Origin: Chondrosia reniformis
Taxonomy: Eukaryota; Porifera; Demospongiae; Chondrillida; Chondrillidae
Length of the DNA: 64,000 nt
Direction: 5' to 3'
Assembly: GCA_947172415.1 (NCBI GenBank)
Contig: OX359193.1
Span: forward strand, 2,536,501-2,600,500
In this document: piece by piece, positions 10,470-20,235 of the stretch
How positions within the stretch are numbered: the stretch's first letter is position 1
Layout of the letters: the number at the start of each line of letters is the position of its first letter
Notes under the pieces: generated by a model
What the model was told of the DNA's origin: nothing
The model's database searches: none
The model's input: the letters and a program-made list of their open reading frames with translations, nothing else
Position numbers and translations under genes: made by a program

Positions 10470-10815
10470 CAGCATTCCATTCGATGAATGTCCTATTGAA
10501 CTGACACGTTTTGCTTTTCTTTGCCAGCTGCTGATGATCCTGATCTAAGGATGCCCATTTGATTTGCCTACAGAGAGCAACCTTCTTTTCCCAAAATGGA
10601 CATCATACTCAAGCCATTTAGTGTCACCATAATTTGCATCCCTGATAATTACACCCAAATATAGGAATAAATCCAATGCCTTTCTGGCATCTCAGCTACA
10701 ACTGTAGCTGCATACAAAGAACAAGACAAGGCCCAATCTGAGAATGTCACCACTGGCCCAACTTTAAATTTTCCTTCAATATTTCCAGGCAATAAGGATG
10801 CCTGAAAAATATAAA
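10470..10815 (-). pseudogene. TE-encoded gag-like protein relic
   Basis: On the minus strand, GKFKVGPVVTFSDWALSCSL and, after a frame change, DLFLYLGVIIRDANYGDTKW resemble an N-terminal or gag-like protein I associate with invertebrate retroelements (FSDW near the start, then a W-x-YD block). Several frame breaks. Assignment is by recollection of the pattern and uncertain. Confidence 0.35.
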
Positions 10816-11315
10816 ATACCATTTCCCTACATGCTATGCCTATTCTGTAAAAGAACCTATAGGGGAACTAAACCTGAAGAGAGCTTGGGATGAAGATACA
10901 GGAGTCTTTTCTTCCTGCTTTTCCCTTCTTTCATCTTCTTTTCCACAGCCATTTATGGGAATTTCACCCTTCATCAGTGATCCTGGGAGTCTTTGTCTTT
11001 TTCTTTATCTTGATCCTCTGTGAATCCTTGGCTCTCTATGCTAAATCTAGGGGACTTATATATGCTATTTTGGCGCCAAATGTTAAATAAGGTGTTAACT
11101 AGGACACATGATGGAATTCAATTTTATTAAAGGAATGTAAGTCGAATAAAATTTTATGAATCTATTTGTAATCTTGCTTGTACAGGTAAAACAGACTAAG
11201 CATAACTATAGACACAAGTAGGACACCTTACACAAATCTACCCTTAGGTCTTACAGTAGTAATAATTCTTTGGAGGTGGGGTAACACAATATGGGTTAAC
11301 ACAAGACAGTCCTTA

Positions 11316-11327
11316 AGCAAACTAGCT
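11316..11327. repeat. Target-site duplication, left copy
   Basis: AGCAAACTAGCT here and AGCATACTAGCT at 12626-12637 differ at one position. The uninterrupted Penelope-like copy at 30840-30853 carries the sequence only once, which makes these a target-site duplication of the inserted retroelement. Confidence 0.8.
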
Positions 11328-12625
11328 TAAATGATAAATATTTCAATTCTTATAGGTCAATTTAGTTAGACAAGATTTTGCCTCATTAATGGTGAGGCCA
11401 ATCGAGTCAGGGATGACATGTTTGGAAGATGATCTGGATCCTCTGAGGCACATCACAGCAGACCGAATCAAGGAGAAGCTGAGATGGCTCCTCAGCCAAG
11501 CGATCATAGTACTGTATGGTTGGTCCCTCTTGGTAGAAATCAATGCAGCCAATCTGCGATAGAAGATATCGGCAAGTGGTCCCATACCACCGGTAGTGCT
11601 GAAGACCAGAGGTGTGAAGGAACCATGCTCGATTTCAACAACTCTCTGTTCATACACTCTCTTCTTTCTTTTCTTGTGGTGGCGATAACATGAGGTTAGG
11701 GCAAACATTTGATTGGACTGTACGTTTGGGTTGAATACTGTTATGTCAAAAAATGCACATTGTTGTCTCAATCCCCAGAAGCCCTTAGCTCTGATGTCTG
11801 CTCTTGCATTGTTCTCAGTATTGGCACTGGCTAAGTCAAAAGTTTCACCATCTAGGCTTTGCAGTATAGGCTCAGTGCATACATCATGACACACTACAGT
11901 GAGAAGCTCTCCAGTGAAGTCCCTGATCTCGTTGTGTCTAATCGTAGGAAAGGCACCTTTTGCACAATTGAGGGCATGATCAACAGAGAAAGAGTCTCCA
12001 CATTCACATCTAGTTGGTAAACAAACTGGCTGCCAGCCATAGCGGAAACACAAGGCATTCCTAAAAGCATTCTTGTGGAGTGCAAAGCCATGAGTGCTGT
12101 CAGCCAACTAGAGAGCCCTTCTCCCTTGTAAGCTCTGCCGCTCTCTGCAGTTTCTCTGGAAGCTTGAGGTGTTTGGCAGCTTCATTTAGCAAATCCCTTT
12201 TTAATTTTTGGATAGGAATTTGAGCTGAAGTTGTTCACTTTCTGTGTCTGCTGTGTAGTGGAACCTGTTCTCCGATATGAGCCGAACAATTGGTGAAGAA
12301 ATACTCCGGGACGTGTCATATTTAGGGTTTGGGATGCCAAGGCCTCCCAGTCGACAAGGGAGAGCAAACAGATCTCGTTCAACATCGGTAATCGAGTCTC
12401 TACCAGTGATGGTGGGGATGAACTTTGGCGAAGAATCTTCTCAAGGGGAGAATGATGATCTGCATTACCTGGGGTCGTTCGCATGGTGTATGTCCATTTA
12501 CTCATGAGTCCATGAGTAAGAGCTGAGTAGGCATCATTGGGATCAGTTTTGGCAATCTTACATAGTGTTTCCAATTCACTCTCCCATTCCTCAACCTTAG
12601 CTGCCAGGGATTTACTGACAAAGTC
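11328..12625 (-). mobile_element. 5'-truncated R2-type retroelement inserted in the Penelope-like element
   Basis: A 1.3-kb minus-strand insertion bounded by a 12-bp target duplication. The 5' side begins inside the coding sequence (from about 12600) and the 3' end is A/T-rich with no poly(A). Truncation at the 5' end with a target duplication is typical of non-LTR target-primed insertion. It encodes the part after the RT palm and a C-terminal endonuclease (see the next entry). The family differs from the YLDDG elements elsewhere in the window. Confidence 0.78.
11343..12574 (-). pseudogene. C-terminal half of R2-type Pol with REL-like endonuclease
   Basis: These elements' Pol makes cDNA by nicking the target with a restriction-enzyme-like (REL) endonuclease. 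The upstream part (12574-12182) contains DAYSALTHGLMSKWTYTMRT and, in another frame, GGLGIPNP, as usual after the palm. The downstream part, intact for 254 codons (12107-11343), has a zinc knuckle CECGDSFSVDHALNC, then RHNEIRD, then ARADIRAKGFW and FFDITVFNP. These fit the R2-group knuckle and PD-D/ExK nuclease, with Ala where Pro of the PD pair is expected if I aligned it correctly. Frame breaks near 12110 and 12400 separate the parts. The RT catalytic palm is absent. Confidence 0.75.
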
Positions 12626-12637
12626 AGCATACTAGCT
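12626..12637. repeat. Target-site duplication, right copy
   Basis: AGCATACTAGCT, partner of 11316-11327. Penelope-like sequence resumes immediately after it. Confidence 0.8.
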
Positions 12638-13204
12638 ACTTTTTGCTCATATATACTTGATTCTAACTAGAGGCTGTCAGGGTTTACAGGAAGGTTTTAC
12701 TAGTAATGGTTATATCTAAGTCTAAATAGGGGGATTTCCTAAGGCTGGTATTTGTCTTTTTAAGAATACGTTCTTTTGGGTAAATGTCACTAATTGACAT
12801 TTCAAAATCCTTGTTGTTGATACATAAAAGGTCATCAATATACCTATAAATATTGGAATATTTTATAGCTAGGGTGATATCATTCTAAAGTAGTCCTTTC
12901 ATAAAATCATATTCATATGCGAAAAGAAAAACATTAGCAACTACAGGGGCACAGTCAGTACCCATGCCAACACATTGCTTAAATACAGAAGCGTCTACAC
13001 ATACATAAATGTTGTCAATAAGGTAATTAAAGAGCTCTAACAATGTACCTTCAATCAGACCATTTAAATAATAATACATGCATCAAAATAATTTATCCAG
13101 GCCACTTCCAAATTCCACATATAACAAACTACCTTAGGTCAACTAACAAAAAGCCCTTCTTTTAAACACAGATGAGGTGTCCATACCTCCATCATTTATC
13201 CTAA

Positions 13205-13510
13205 ATTCAGTTTGGCTACTACCAAAGGTAGCTATAAGTTATACATAAATCAAACTGCATGCCAATAATAATATTTATAAGCCCAGTTACAAAACATACA
13301 ACTAAATGCCATTGAGTATATTGCCAAGGGTGGCTATAATACACACATCAAAACTGCTATTAATATTGCCAAGTATGGCTTTAATATATACATACCACGA
13401 ACTGCCATTAAGAGTATTACCATGTGGCTCCTTATTCATAATACATACATCACAACCTCAATTGAAAATGTTGCCAAGAGTGGCTATTTACATATGTATA
13501 TTACATAACA
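13205..13510 (+). repeat. Degenerate tandem repeat, about five units of 55-70 bp
   Basis: Units share ATTGCCAAGxGTGGCTATAA, ATACATACATCA and AACTGCCATTAA blocks. Unit length and sequence vary and there are no spacers, so this is an ordinary satellite-like array. Confidence 0.6.
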
Positions 13511-13559
13511 CAATAATGCTGTCAAGCATCGTAGAAGTGTAAAGGCTTGATCTGGGATA

Positions 13560-13860
13560 TCACCAGCGCATGGCCACACACCTATGCACCCTTCTACATT
13601 CCAGCAGCCACAAAGTAAGCAGGTGCTGTGGCTTCCCTTGCTGAAGCTAGAAAGCTATACAAAAATACTCTTCTTTCCAGGCCTTCCATATTTTTGTGCT
13701 TGTGGCCCTCTTACCTTGACCTTTTTGGCAGAGTTGGGTGGAAGAATCCGAGCAGGTCTGGAAAAGGGAGATAAAATGTATATATGTACCACCTCCAGGG
13801 AGTGTCAGTGGTTATCCAGAGAGGAAATTACGCCTCAGTGATGGGCACTCTTAAAGGCTG
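13560..13860 (+). pseudogene. YLDDG-family retroelement, 3' coding fragment
   Basis: Across three short frames: DITSAWPHTYAPFYIPAATK, then AGAVASLAEARKLYKNTLLS, then LQGVSVVIQRGNYASVMGTL. This is the end of the endonuclease region and C-terminal tail, comparable to 26020-26330. Stops and frame changes show it is dead. The RT and the knuckle are not present. Confidence 0.6.
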
Positions 13861-14393
13861 TAATACATTAGATAGAAGTTTTTCTATGACATCATGCACG
13901 TAGCCCCTTATAAACTGAACCATATTACATGCCCGATTAAAACTGCTACCTTAACTAATTACTGTGGCTTTTGTTAAGTTGTCCTTACCTTCAGAATTGA
14001 ATCAAGAGTAAGAATGATCACAGAAGATTATTATAAGTTATTGCTAATTATCTAACATTTAAGGGAACAGTTTTTTGCACATTTACAGAAGTCATGTTAT
14101 ATAATTTATCCATTGCTTATATGTTTACTGGGAGTGAGCAAAGGAAAATGTATATCTCTGTCTCATACATTGAATAATAATGTTTACAGGTATGTACATT
14201 TAATGCTTATTTACCATAAAATAGTGTTAAAGCTTAAAACATTTATAACTTTAGTGTTGTCAATGTCATTTATTTCTATTAAGGTTGCAAACATTATGTT
14301 TTCCTTTTCATAGGCGGACCTGTTAAATGAAATGATAAAAATTATAACAACCTTAATCCTATTAATCCTACTTCCACAGTCTGAAGTAACATA
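13861..14393. other. Non-coding AT-rich stretch
   Basis: No conserved coding motif or repeat recognised. It precedes the RING gene relic and may hold its promoter, but I see no specific site. Confidence 0.3.
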
Positions 14394-15085
14394 ATGACAG
14401 ACAATAAGCATCAAGAGCTTTTCAGCCAGTTATGTAGAATATGTGTAAGTTTTCATCAAAGATGCAGAGAGTTACATATGACTGTAAACGACATGCCATT
14501 ACAGTTGAGTTGTACTATAAAATTTGCATGTTTCAGGGTGTGGAAGAGCTTTTGAAGGTTAGCCCCATCAGCATTTACTGGTGGTTACTTAGATTTTTCA
14601 CATTGTAAGAGCATATCCAGTTGGACTAGATTTGAAGGATATTGCCTGTTCTTTGTGTTGGGGTGTATTAGATAGACCTGTTCAGTTGAAGTGTGACCAT
14701 AAAATATGTATGGAATGCTGCATTAAATGGCTATATACAAAGAGGAACTGCACAACCCAGTTATCCCGCTTGTTAGTTCACTACTCTCTGAGGGTGACAT
14801 AAAATGCCCTAGTGCCTTCATTTTTAGTGCACTTGCCCAAATAATTGTGGACTGCAGTTTATGTAACAAGGAATTGAATCTTGGTGAGTTAAAAGGCATT
14901 TATGCAGTCATATTCCAATTCACACAATATCTGACAATTCCACTGCTAGTACACTAACCCTATCTGCAGTCTGGAGACAGCCAGCATCTAAAACACCTAC
15001 TACTGAAAAGAAGGCTTGTCCCAACATTGTCAAGTGCCTCCTGCAGAAAAACAGGAAAGAGGCAACCATTCTACCAACCAGACGG
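14394..15085 (+). pseudogene. RING-finger gene relic resembling the RAG1 N-terminal region
   Basis: The first segment (14394-14443) encodes MTDNKHQELFSQLCRIC and runs into a GTAAGT donor. A second block (about 14622-14750) encodes CSLCWGVLDRPVQLKCDHKI then CMECCIKWL, a C-x2-C...C-x-H-x2-C-x2-C RING pattern. A third (about 14850) encodes CSLCNKELNLGELKG, and a fourth, in another frame near 14960-15080, LSAVWRQPASKTPT and NIVKCLLQ. An early CRIC followed by RING followed by a Cys pair is the order seen in RAG1's N-terminus and in RAG1-N-like transposon proteins of invertebrates. The last RING cysteine pair appears lost (NCTTQ). I think it is a TE-derived relic; a degenerate host RING gene is the alternative. 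Confidence 0.5.
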
Positions 15086-15516
15086 TAAGCATGTCAATAT
15101 ACAATTAAATTTTAAGTGGAACCTGTGTCAGTGGCCACCTGACTGACACAGTCACTCTGTATAAACTGTCTTTATAATCCCATTCATATGTAAAAGATAT
15201 TCTACTCCCTGCTTACCATATGAATTTGCAGTAATCATTCCTTACATTTCACACCTGTAAAAGTGAAAAAGTATAGATACAATATATGTGACATTCCACA
15301 GGAAGATGGGTATTCGTGTAGGTTACGTAAATTTTTTAGTACGGTTAAAAAACAATAACCTTTAAAATCGTATCTACTTATTTGACCGTTATCATTCAGT
15401 GTTCATTTCAAGCGTACTCTCCATTAGTTCACTTTACTCCTTAGGTAATTGTTTTGGTAGTTGTTTCAGCTTTCTATGATATTCCTTTGGACAGATAAGA
15501 AGCAAGATATCATGAT

Positions 15517-16150
15517 TTGTTTTTGTCAGAAACTATTCAGAAACTAGAAGAAGAATTTGAGCTTTTGCTGGAGCAGTATACGGGCGATTTTGAAGAGGAA
15601 TTTGATAATGAAAAAGAAGTAAAACCTTCTGTAACTCTGGAAGGTAACAAATTGCTCACTCTACGCACCCTTTTGCTGGAATCATTTGTGATAGATCCTC
15701 TTACTTCTACTTCTGAACGTGAAGAGGCAAATGATTCTGCATCGGTAAAAATACATAGAAACTAGTGTTGAAGATGAGGAAGAGGAAAGAAAAATTGATG
15801 ATTTTGTTGAGAAATCATGTGGGAGTTATAGATTCTAAGAATTACCCATGTAGTAAGCTATTCAAAAGGGATATTATTGCTGCCTTAGTTTTGCATACTA
15901 TATATATCCAAAAGTAAGCTTATTAACTTGTGCCAGCATTTAGACAGGCAAGGTATAATAAAGCGAATTCACCGTAACACCAAATGTTTACCAGCCAATA
16001 CCTGTTTGCCATTACAGACTGATAGGATGCTGATAGCATTGCAAGTTACCATGGCATGCCTTTGCCTGTACGATTGCCTTACCACACGGAGGGAGAGTTG
16101 GGTCATTTTACTTCTAACTGACATGTCAAAAGCCAATATCTATCTACAAT
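15517..16150 (+). pseudogene. TE gene relic with acidic N-terminus, family not identified
   Basis: The first frame (15517-15765) encodes LSETIQKLEEEFELLLEQY and continues acidic to SEREEANDSAS. After a frame change, EDEEEERKIDDFVEKSCG and CSKLFKRDIIAA follow (to about 15890). Further on, IHRNTKCLPANT (about 15970) and, in another frame, GMPLPVRLPYHTEGELGHF (about 16050-16110) resemble the wing and arm of an uncharacterised transposon protein common in invertebrate genomes (IHGNxxxxPxN, then LPGRLPxxR). No catalytic residues can be assigned. Confidence 0.4.
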
Positions 16151-16509
16151 AAATACAAGCATGCCAGTCTGCAGATTAGCCAGTAATGGTTAAATCAATT
16201 TTTTTTCAATAATGGGAGGAAACACACTGTAAAACAGATGAGCTAATACACATGTGCTGAAATGACACACTTATGTACATACAGGGTGTAATTTCAACAC
16301 GTGTTATATTAGCATGTATAGGTGTGGTGAAACAACACTTATAAACAGTATTGCTGACACATGTGCTGTATTAGCACACTTGCTAATATGCTAATTCACC
16401 ATTTACACAATATCAATTTAGCTTAGTGTGCTGAAACAGAACACTTCAACCCTAAAAACATACTCTAAACAAAAATATACATTTTGTAGGGTGAACTGAA
16501 ATATATAGG
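16151..16509. other. AT-rich stretch, nothing recognised
   Basis: It contains loosely repeated TGTGCTG/TTAGCAC motifs but no clear array and no coding motif. Confidence 0.3.
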
Positions 16510-17659
16510 AAACATAAAAAGTTTCTACAAAAATAGTTAAGATGTAAGGATGGCGCAAAAGTACAGAAACAAGGAAGGGATGTTACACAGTGTAGCATTA
16601 TCCGTGCATGTTAACCATATATACAAGGACGGATGTTGCACCATATCCCTACATATGGCAGCATTGGCATAGGAACTGGGGCAAATGAAGCTGCAGTCCC
16701 CTAACATGTATAACCATTCAGGAATGAACCACTGCAAAGTTGAGTGAAATTATCAGTAAGTATAAAGGCTGCAAATAAGTATATAGGGTAGTAGGACAAA
16801 GTCACGATTACTCCGAGTATAGAGCAAAGAAGAATCTTCAACGGTTACACATTTTATGTGTAAAATTTAAGTGGTTCAAAAGGAATAAAACATTTCTTTA
16901 CACTATATAGCTATTATAGAATGGTAGGATCAAGGCTACCTGTATGCCTATGCATGTACATGGGAAGAATAAGAGTAGATACCAGTTTCTAGTGGGAGGC
17001 ACGTCATGCAAAATGCTGCCATATGTAGGGATATGGTGCAACATCTTTGCTTGTATGGTTTATATGCACAGATAATGCTCCACTGTGTAACATCCCTTCC
17101 TTGTTTCTGTACTTTTGCGCCATCCCTACATCTAACTATTTTTTGTATAATTTTATTATGTTTCTAGTTTCTGTCCTTCTTGTATGGAGCATCAGCTAGA
17201 AATTAGATTAGTACAATTAAAACCATTTTGGTTTCACAATCTTCTACTGATTAGATGTCATTAAGATGGCAAATTTATTGAAGCCTTGACTCTTGGGCCA
17301 CTAAAAACGTCATGCTCAATAATAAAGTAATCGCTCTTGTTTCTACAAAAGAATGCAGCGCAGAAAACTTAGAGTATTTTCGCTTAAGAAGTAGTCTGAA
17401 AGCTAGTTTCCTTTTTTAGTTATAGCAAGCGAAGAAGAAGAAGACGAAAATGGAAATTTTAAAGTTTTTTATTTCGCTAGCAGAACATGGTCGCTTGCCT
17501 TTAAGGTCTATTTAGAGTATATATATTGTATATTTAGCTATGCATACCCTTGTTTTGTAGATTTTTGGCCTATTTTGGGATTTTGCTCCTATACCGATGT
17601 ATGGGAAAAAGAAAAAATGCGTCATCCCTACAAAGGAGTAATACCGCACTCCCTGATAG
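16510..17659 (-). mobile_element. Hairpin-ended fold-back element, family B, copy 2 (loop retained)
   Basis: It matches copy 1 at both ends: palindrome arms 16510-16665 and about 17010-17170, body to 17610, and terminal hairpin remnant ACTCCCTGATA at 17647-17657. Unlike copies 1 and 3 it keeps about 350 bp between the arms, itself bounded by inverted TATGTAGGGATAT/ATATCCCTACATA. This may show the ancestral structure before the arms came together. Confidence 0.68.
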
Positions 17660-17792
17660 GACATTTCTATTATATACACTTAACATCATCCAATTGCAAG
17701 ATCAAAGTCTACATGTTGATACATAAAAGGTCATTAATATACCATGAAAAGTATTAATTATAGCTAGGGTGATGTTATCCTTTATAAGTATA

Positions 17793-19516
17793 CAGTGCAC
17801 TTTGCTTAATCCACCACCAATGGTTCAGGCACTTTTATGGCAGATTTATGACTTGGTGGACTATACAATATGGAGCCCAGTTTATCACATTCGTTTCTTA
17901 AGTACAATAAAAATGTAATTTACCATAAATGAGACTTTTGTCATTGAAAATGTGTCAAACGTACATGCAAAAAAGTTTTAATATACATATAACTATGTAC
18001 AAAAATATTCAGAGTGATGTTTGCACTTTCTTTCTTGCCGCAATATCTTTTAGTCTCTTGTGTAATCACACTAATGTCCAGCTACTATACCTCTTTGCTG
18101 TCAAAAAGCTCGGCAATTGTTCATTGTTGCCTCAACAGCCTGCTTTAGAGTAGGTCAGGCAGTATCCTAAGCCCTTCTTCCACAGATGGGCTTAGGCTTT
18201 CTAGAATGTTTTGCTTTCAGTTACTGTGTCTCCTCTGAATTCTTGTCAGCTTTCCTTTTTAGAATGTCCACGATGGTTCTCCTGGCGATTTTTAGTGAAA
18301 TGAGCAGCAAGCTAACCTTAACCCCTTGACGTTCAGAAGCCACTTAAGTGGCTCTTAGGCACTGACGGTCGCTTAGGCCATTTTCCCACCGATTGCATTA
18401 AGATTTTATATATAGAATCACAATGGTAATACAAATGTAGTAGTAAACTTACAACATGCTGCTACCTGTAAAAATATAGTTACAGTGAAAAGTATAAAAT
18501 ATAAAAACAAAGTTATACGTAGAAATCCAGCATTGTTGACATAGTGTTGACAGAAAAACGCACAAAGATAATCAGTTTAGTGAGAGACAAAATTGATACC
18601 AGAAATATCCGGTTAGGTCTTTTGAAGTTTCTAGACTTCAACTTGGCTGAACCTCTTAACTGAAAGACTGTATCATGTCACTAGATGGCTATCAATAGGA
18701 ACCTTAGACATTAAGGTTCAATTTTAGTACATATACATAGCTATGGTTCCTAAAGTAATATAGTTTATACCATGAAGAATCATACAATATTCCATTACAT
18801 TTATAGACTAATATCCACTTAGTAACTTCTGAAGGCTTATTTCTGATGAATGGTCCTCAGTTTCCGCCATTAATTTGCATCATAGAAGTTGGTTCTCCTT
18901 CAAATAAATATGTATACAAAGCATTGTAATGACGCTAGTTGTCATGCTTCTTTGTAATTTGTTAGTAGTTCTTCCAAAACGTACCTTTTTCATATCAGTT
19001 TAGTCCGATTCTTAACAACTTCGAAACGTTTAAAATACCCCTTCTTGTGACTTATGTTTCAGAGCCACTTAAGGGGCTTCAGAACGTTAACAGCACAGCG
19101 AAAGCGAAAAACTTGAACTGCAAGGGGTTAAGTAGCCTTCTTGATCGTATCCTTGTAGTTACAGATTTTTTTCTTCTTCGCAATGGATAAATCAGTCCTT
19201 GAACATTTCAATGCCATAATGACAGACAACTGTAGCAAATCTTAAAGTGAGGTTTAAACTACTACTTTGTGTTATGTAAATGACTGAAGTGTTATGTAAA
19301 CGACTGAAGAAGTTTAAAAGGGCCGATGATGGATTATGTGGTACGTAAACTATATATTATGTGGAATTGTCTCAACAAAACTATAGCAGATGGCAGATTT
19401 ACGGGTTATTGTCGGATTTATATGGTTTTGTAATAGAAATGAATTTGTGCAGGAGAAGGTTGGCGGATTGTGCGGTTTGGCGGATAAAGCCAAGGCGGAT
19501 TAGGCAGAGTGCACTG
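17793..19516. mobile_element. pogo/Tigger-type non-autonomous element
   Basis: The ends are inverted: CAGTGCACTTTGCTTAATCC at 17793 and, complemented, CAGTGCACTCTGCCTAATCC ending at 19516, with TA on both sides (17791-17792, 19517-19518). The terminal CAGT, TA target and repeated TAATCCNCC motifs resemble the Tigger relic at 26956. There is no transposase. It carries a piggyBac-type insertion at 18322-19127, leaving about 0.9 kb of its own sequence. Confidence 0.82.
18322..19127. mobile_element. piggyBac-type MITE
   Basis: TTAA-CCCCTTGACGTTCA at the left (TTAA 18318-18321) and TGAACTGCAAGGGG-TTAA at the right (TTAA 19128-19131). CCCxTTG termini with a TTAA target duplication are the piggyBac hallmark. 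A subterminal GCCACTTAAGTGGC on the left and GCCACTTAAGGGGC on the right add a second inverted pair. It is 806 bp with no transposase, nested in the pogo-type element. Confidence 0.85.
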
Positions 19517-19628
19517 TAGTCCTTTCATAAACTCATACTCATAGGCAAAAAAAGAAAGTTAGCAACTACTTGGTCACATACAATTTTAGACTGTGATATC
19601 AAATACTTGTGCTCTCTCTACATATATA

Positions 19629-20071
19629 CAGTTGACTCCTGATATAACGAACAATTGTTCATTATAAAAGAAGTTGTTTATAACCAAATGTACTTAATTT
19701 GTATATAACTATACAAATAAACTACTCATCAGTGCAGTATGATTATATACAGTAAACAGTTGTAGAATGTTTACAAAATTATAATTACATAAAATACTAT
19801 ATTATTGGTACTCAGGGTGGACTTTGCAACTGAAAATTCGTCACAAATACCCATCTCCTTCCTCCCTTTATCCAATTCGCCCAGTAACTTCGGTTTAAGA
19901 TTTTTTGGTTCCACACATACATAATTAATTATAAGTTAACACATTCGTTATAAAAGAAGTTTGTTTGTTTTAAACAGAAGGAATTGAATGGACAGGAAAT
20001 TGTCGTTTGACAATCGTTCGTTAGAACCCAAAATTCGTTATGAGTGAGTTCGTTATAAGTGGAGTCGACTG
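19629..20071. mobile_element. TA-flanked MITE with pogo/mariner-like ends
   Basis: The 24-bp ends match at 20 positions (left CAGTTGACTCC, right complement CAGTCGACTCC, both leading to TATAACGAAC), flanked by TA at 19627-19628 and 20072-20073. The 443 bp carry no coding motif. Confidence 0.8.
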
Positions 20072-20077
20072 TATATA

Positions 20078-20235
20078 CAGTGGACCCTCACTTATCCATT
20101 CCATTCCATTCCGTTTCAAATTAACGTCCATCGTTTAATAGCGTGTACAAGTTTAAGTGGAACACACATAAGTAAGTGCTCTGTCTGCGGAACGTGTGTG
20201 CTCTGTCTGCGGAACGTGTGTGTGTACTTTGCAGC
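20078..20235 (+). mobile_element. Left end of another pogo-like element, plus short duplication
   Basis: TA-CAGTGGACCCTCACTTATCC begins 6 bp after the previous MITE and looks like a pogo-type end. No matching right end was found. A 22-bp unit with TGTGCTCTGTCTGCGGAACG is repeated back to back at about 20174-20222, just before retroelement coding sequence starts. Confidence 0.5.

Larger units (their letters stand above)
10830..13085 (-). mobile_element. Penelope-like element (type 2), copy 1, split by an insertion
   Basis: Minus-strand retroelement in two parts: 12638-13085 (reverse transcriptase) and 10830-11327 (3' part). The RT part reads VGMGTDCAPVVANVFLFAYE, then YIDDLLCINNKDFEMSI, then SPYLDLDITITS, as in a group of Penelope-like RTs. 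The 3' part matches 30353-30880 closely. The join is supported by copy 3, which is continuous across the break point at 30838-30860. The N-terminal RT motifs are decayed. A second split copy lies at 17710-19600. Confidence 0.7.
17710..19600 (-). mobile_element. Penelope-like element (type 2), copy 2, split fragment
   Basis: 17710-17790 (GTTGATACATAAAAGGTCAT to TAGCTAGGGTGATGTTATCC) and 19517-19600 (GTCCTTTCATAAACTCATAC to TTAGCAACTAC) are contiguous in copy 1 at about 12823-12945. The 1.7 kb between is a pogo-type MITE inserted at a TA. Only about 165 bp of the RT coding region (around the YIDD motif) remains. Confidence 0.75.

Noticed and set aside
11484-11693. Plus-strand frames across 11484-12507
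   Set aside because: Shadows of the minus-strand retroelement coding sequence.
13205-13510. Possible CRISPR-like array
   Set aside because: Units vary in length and sequence and have no distinct spacers; the setting is eukaryotic. It is a degenerate tandem repeat.
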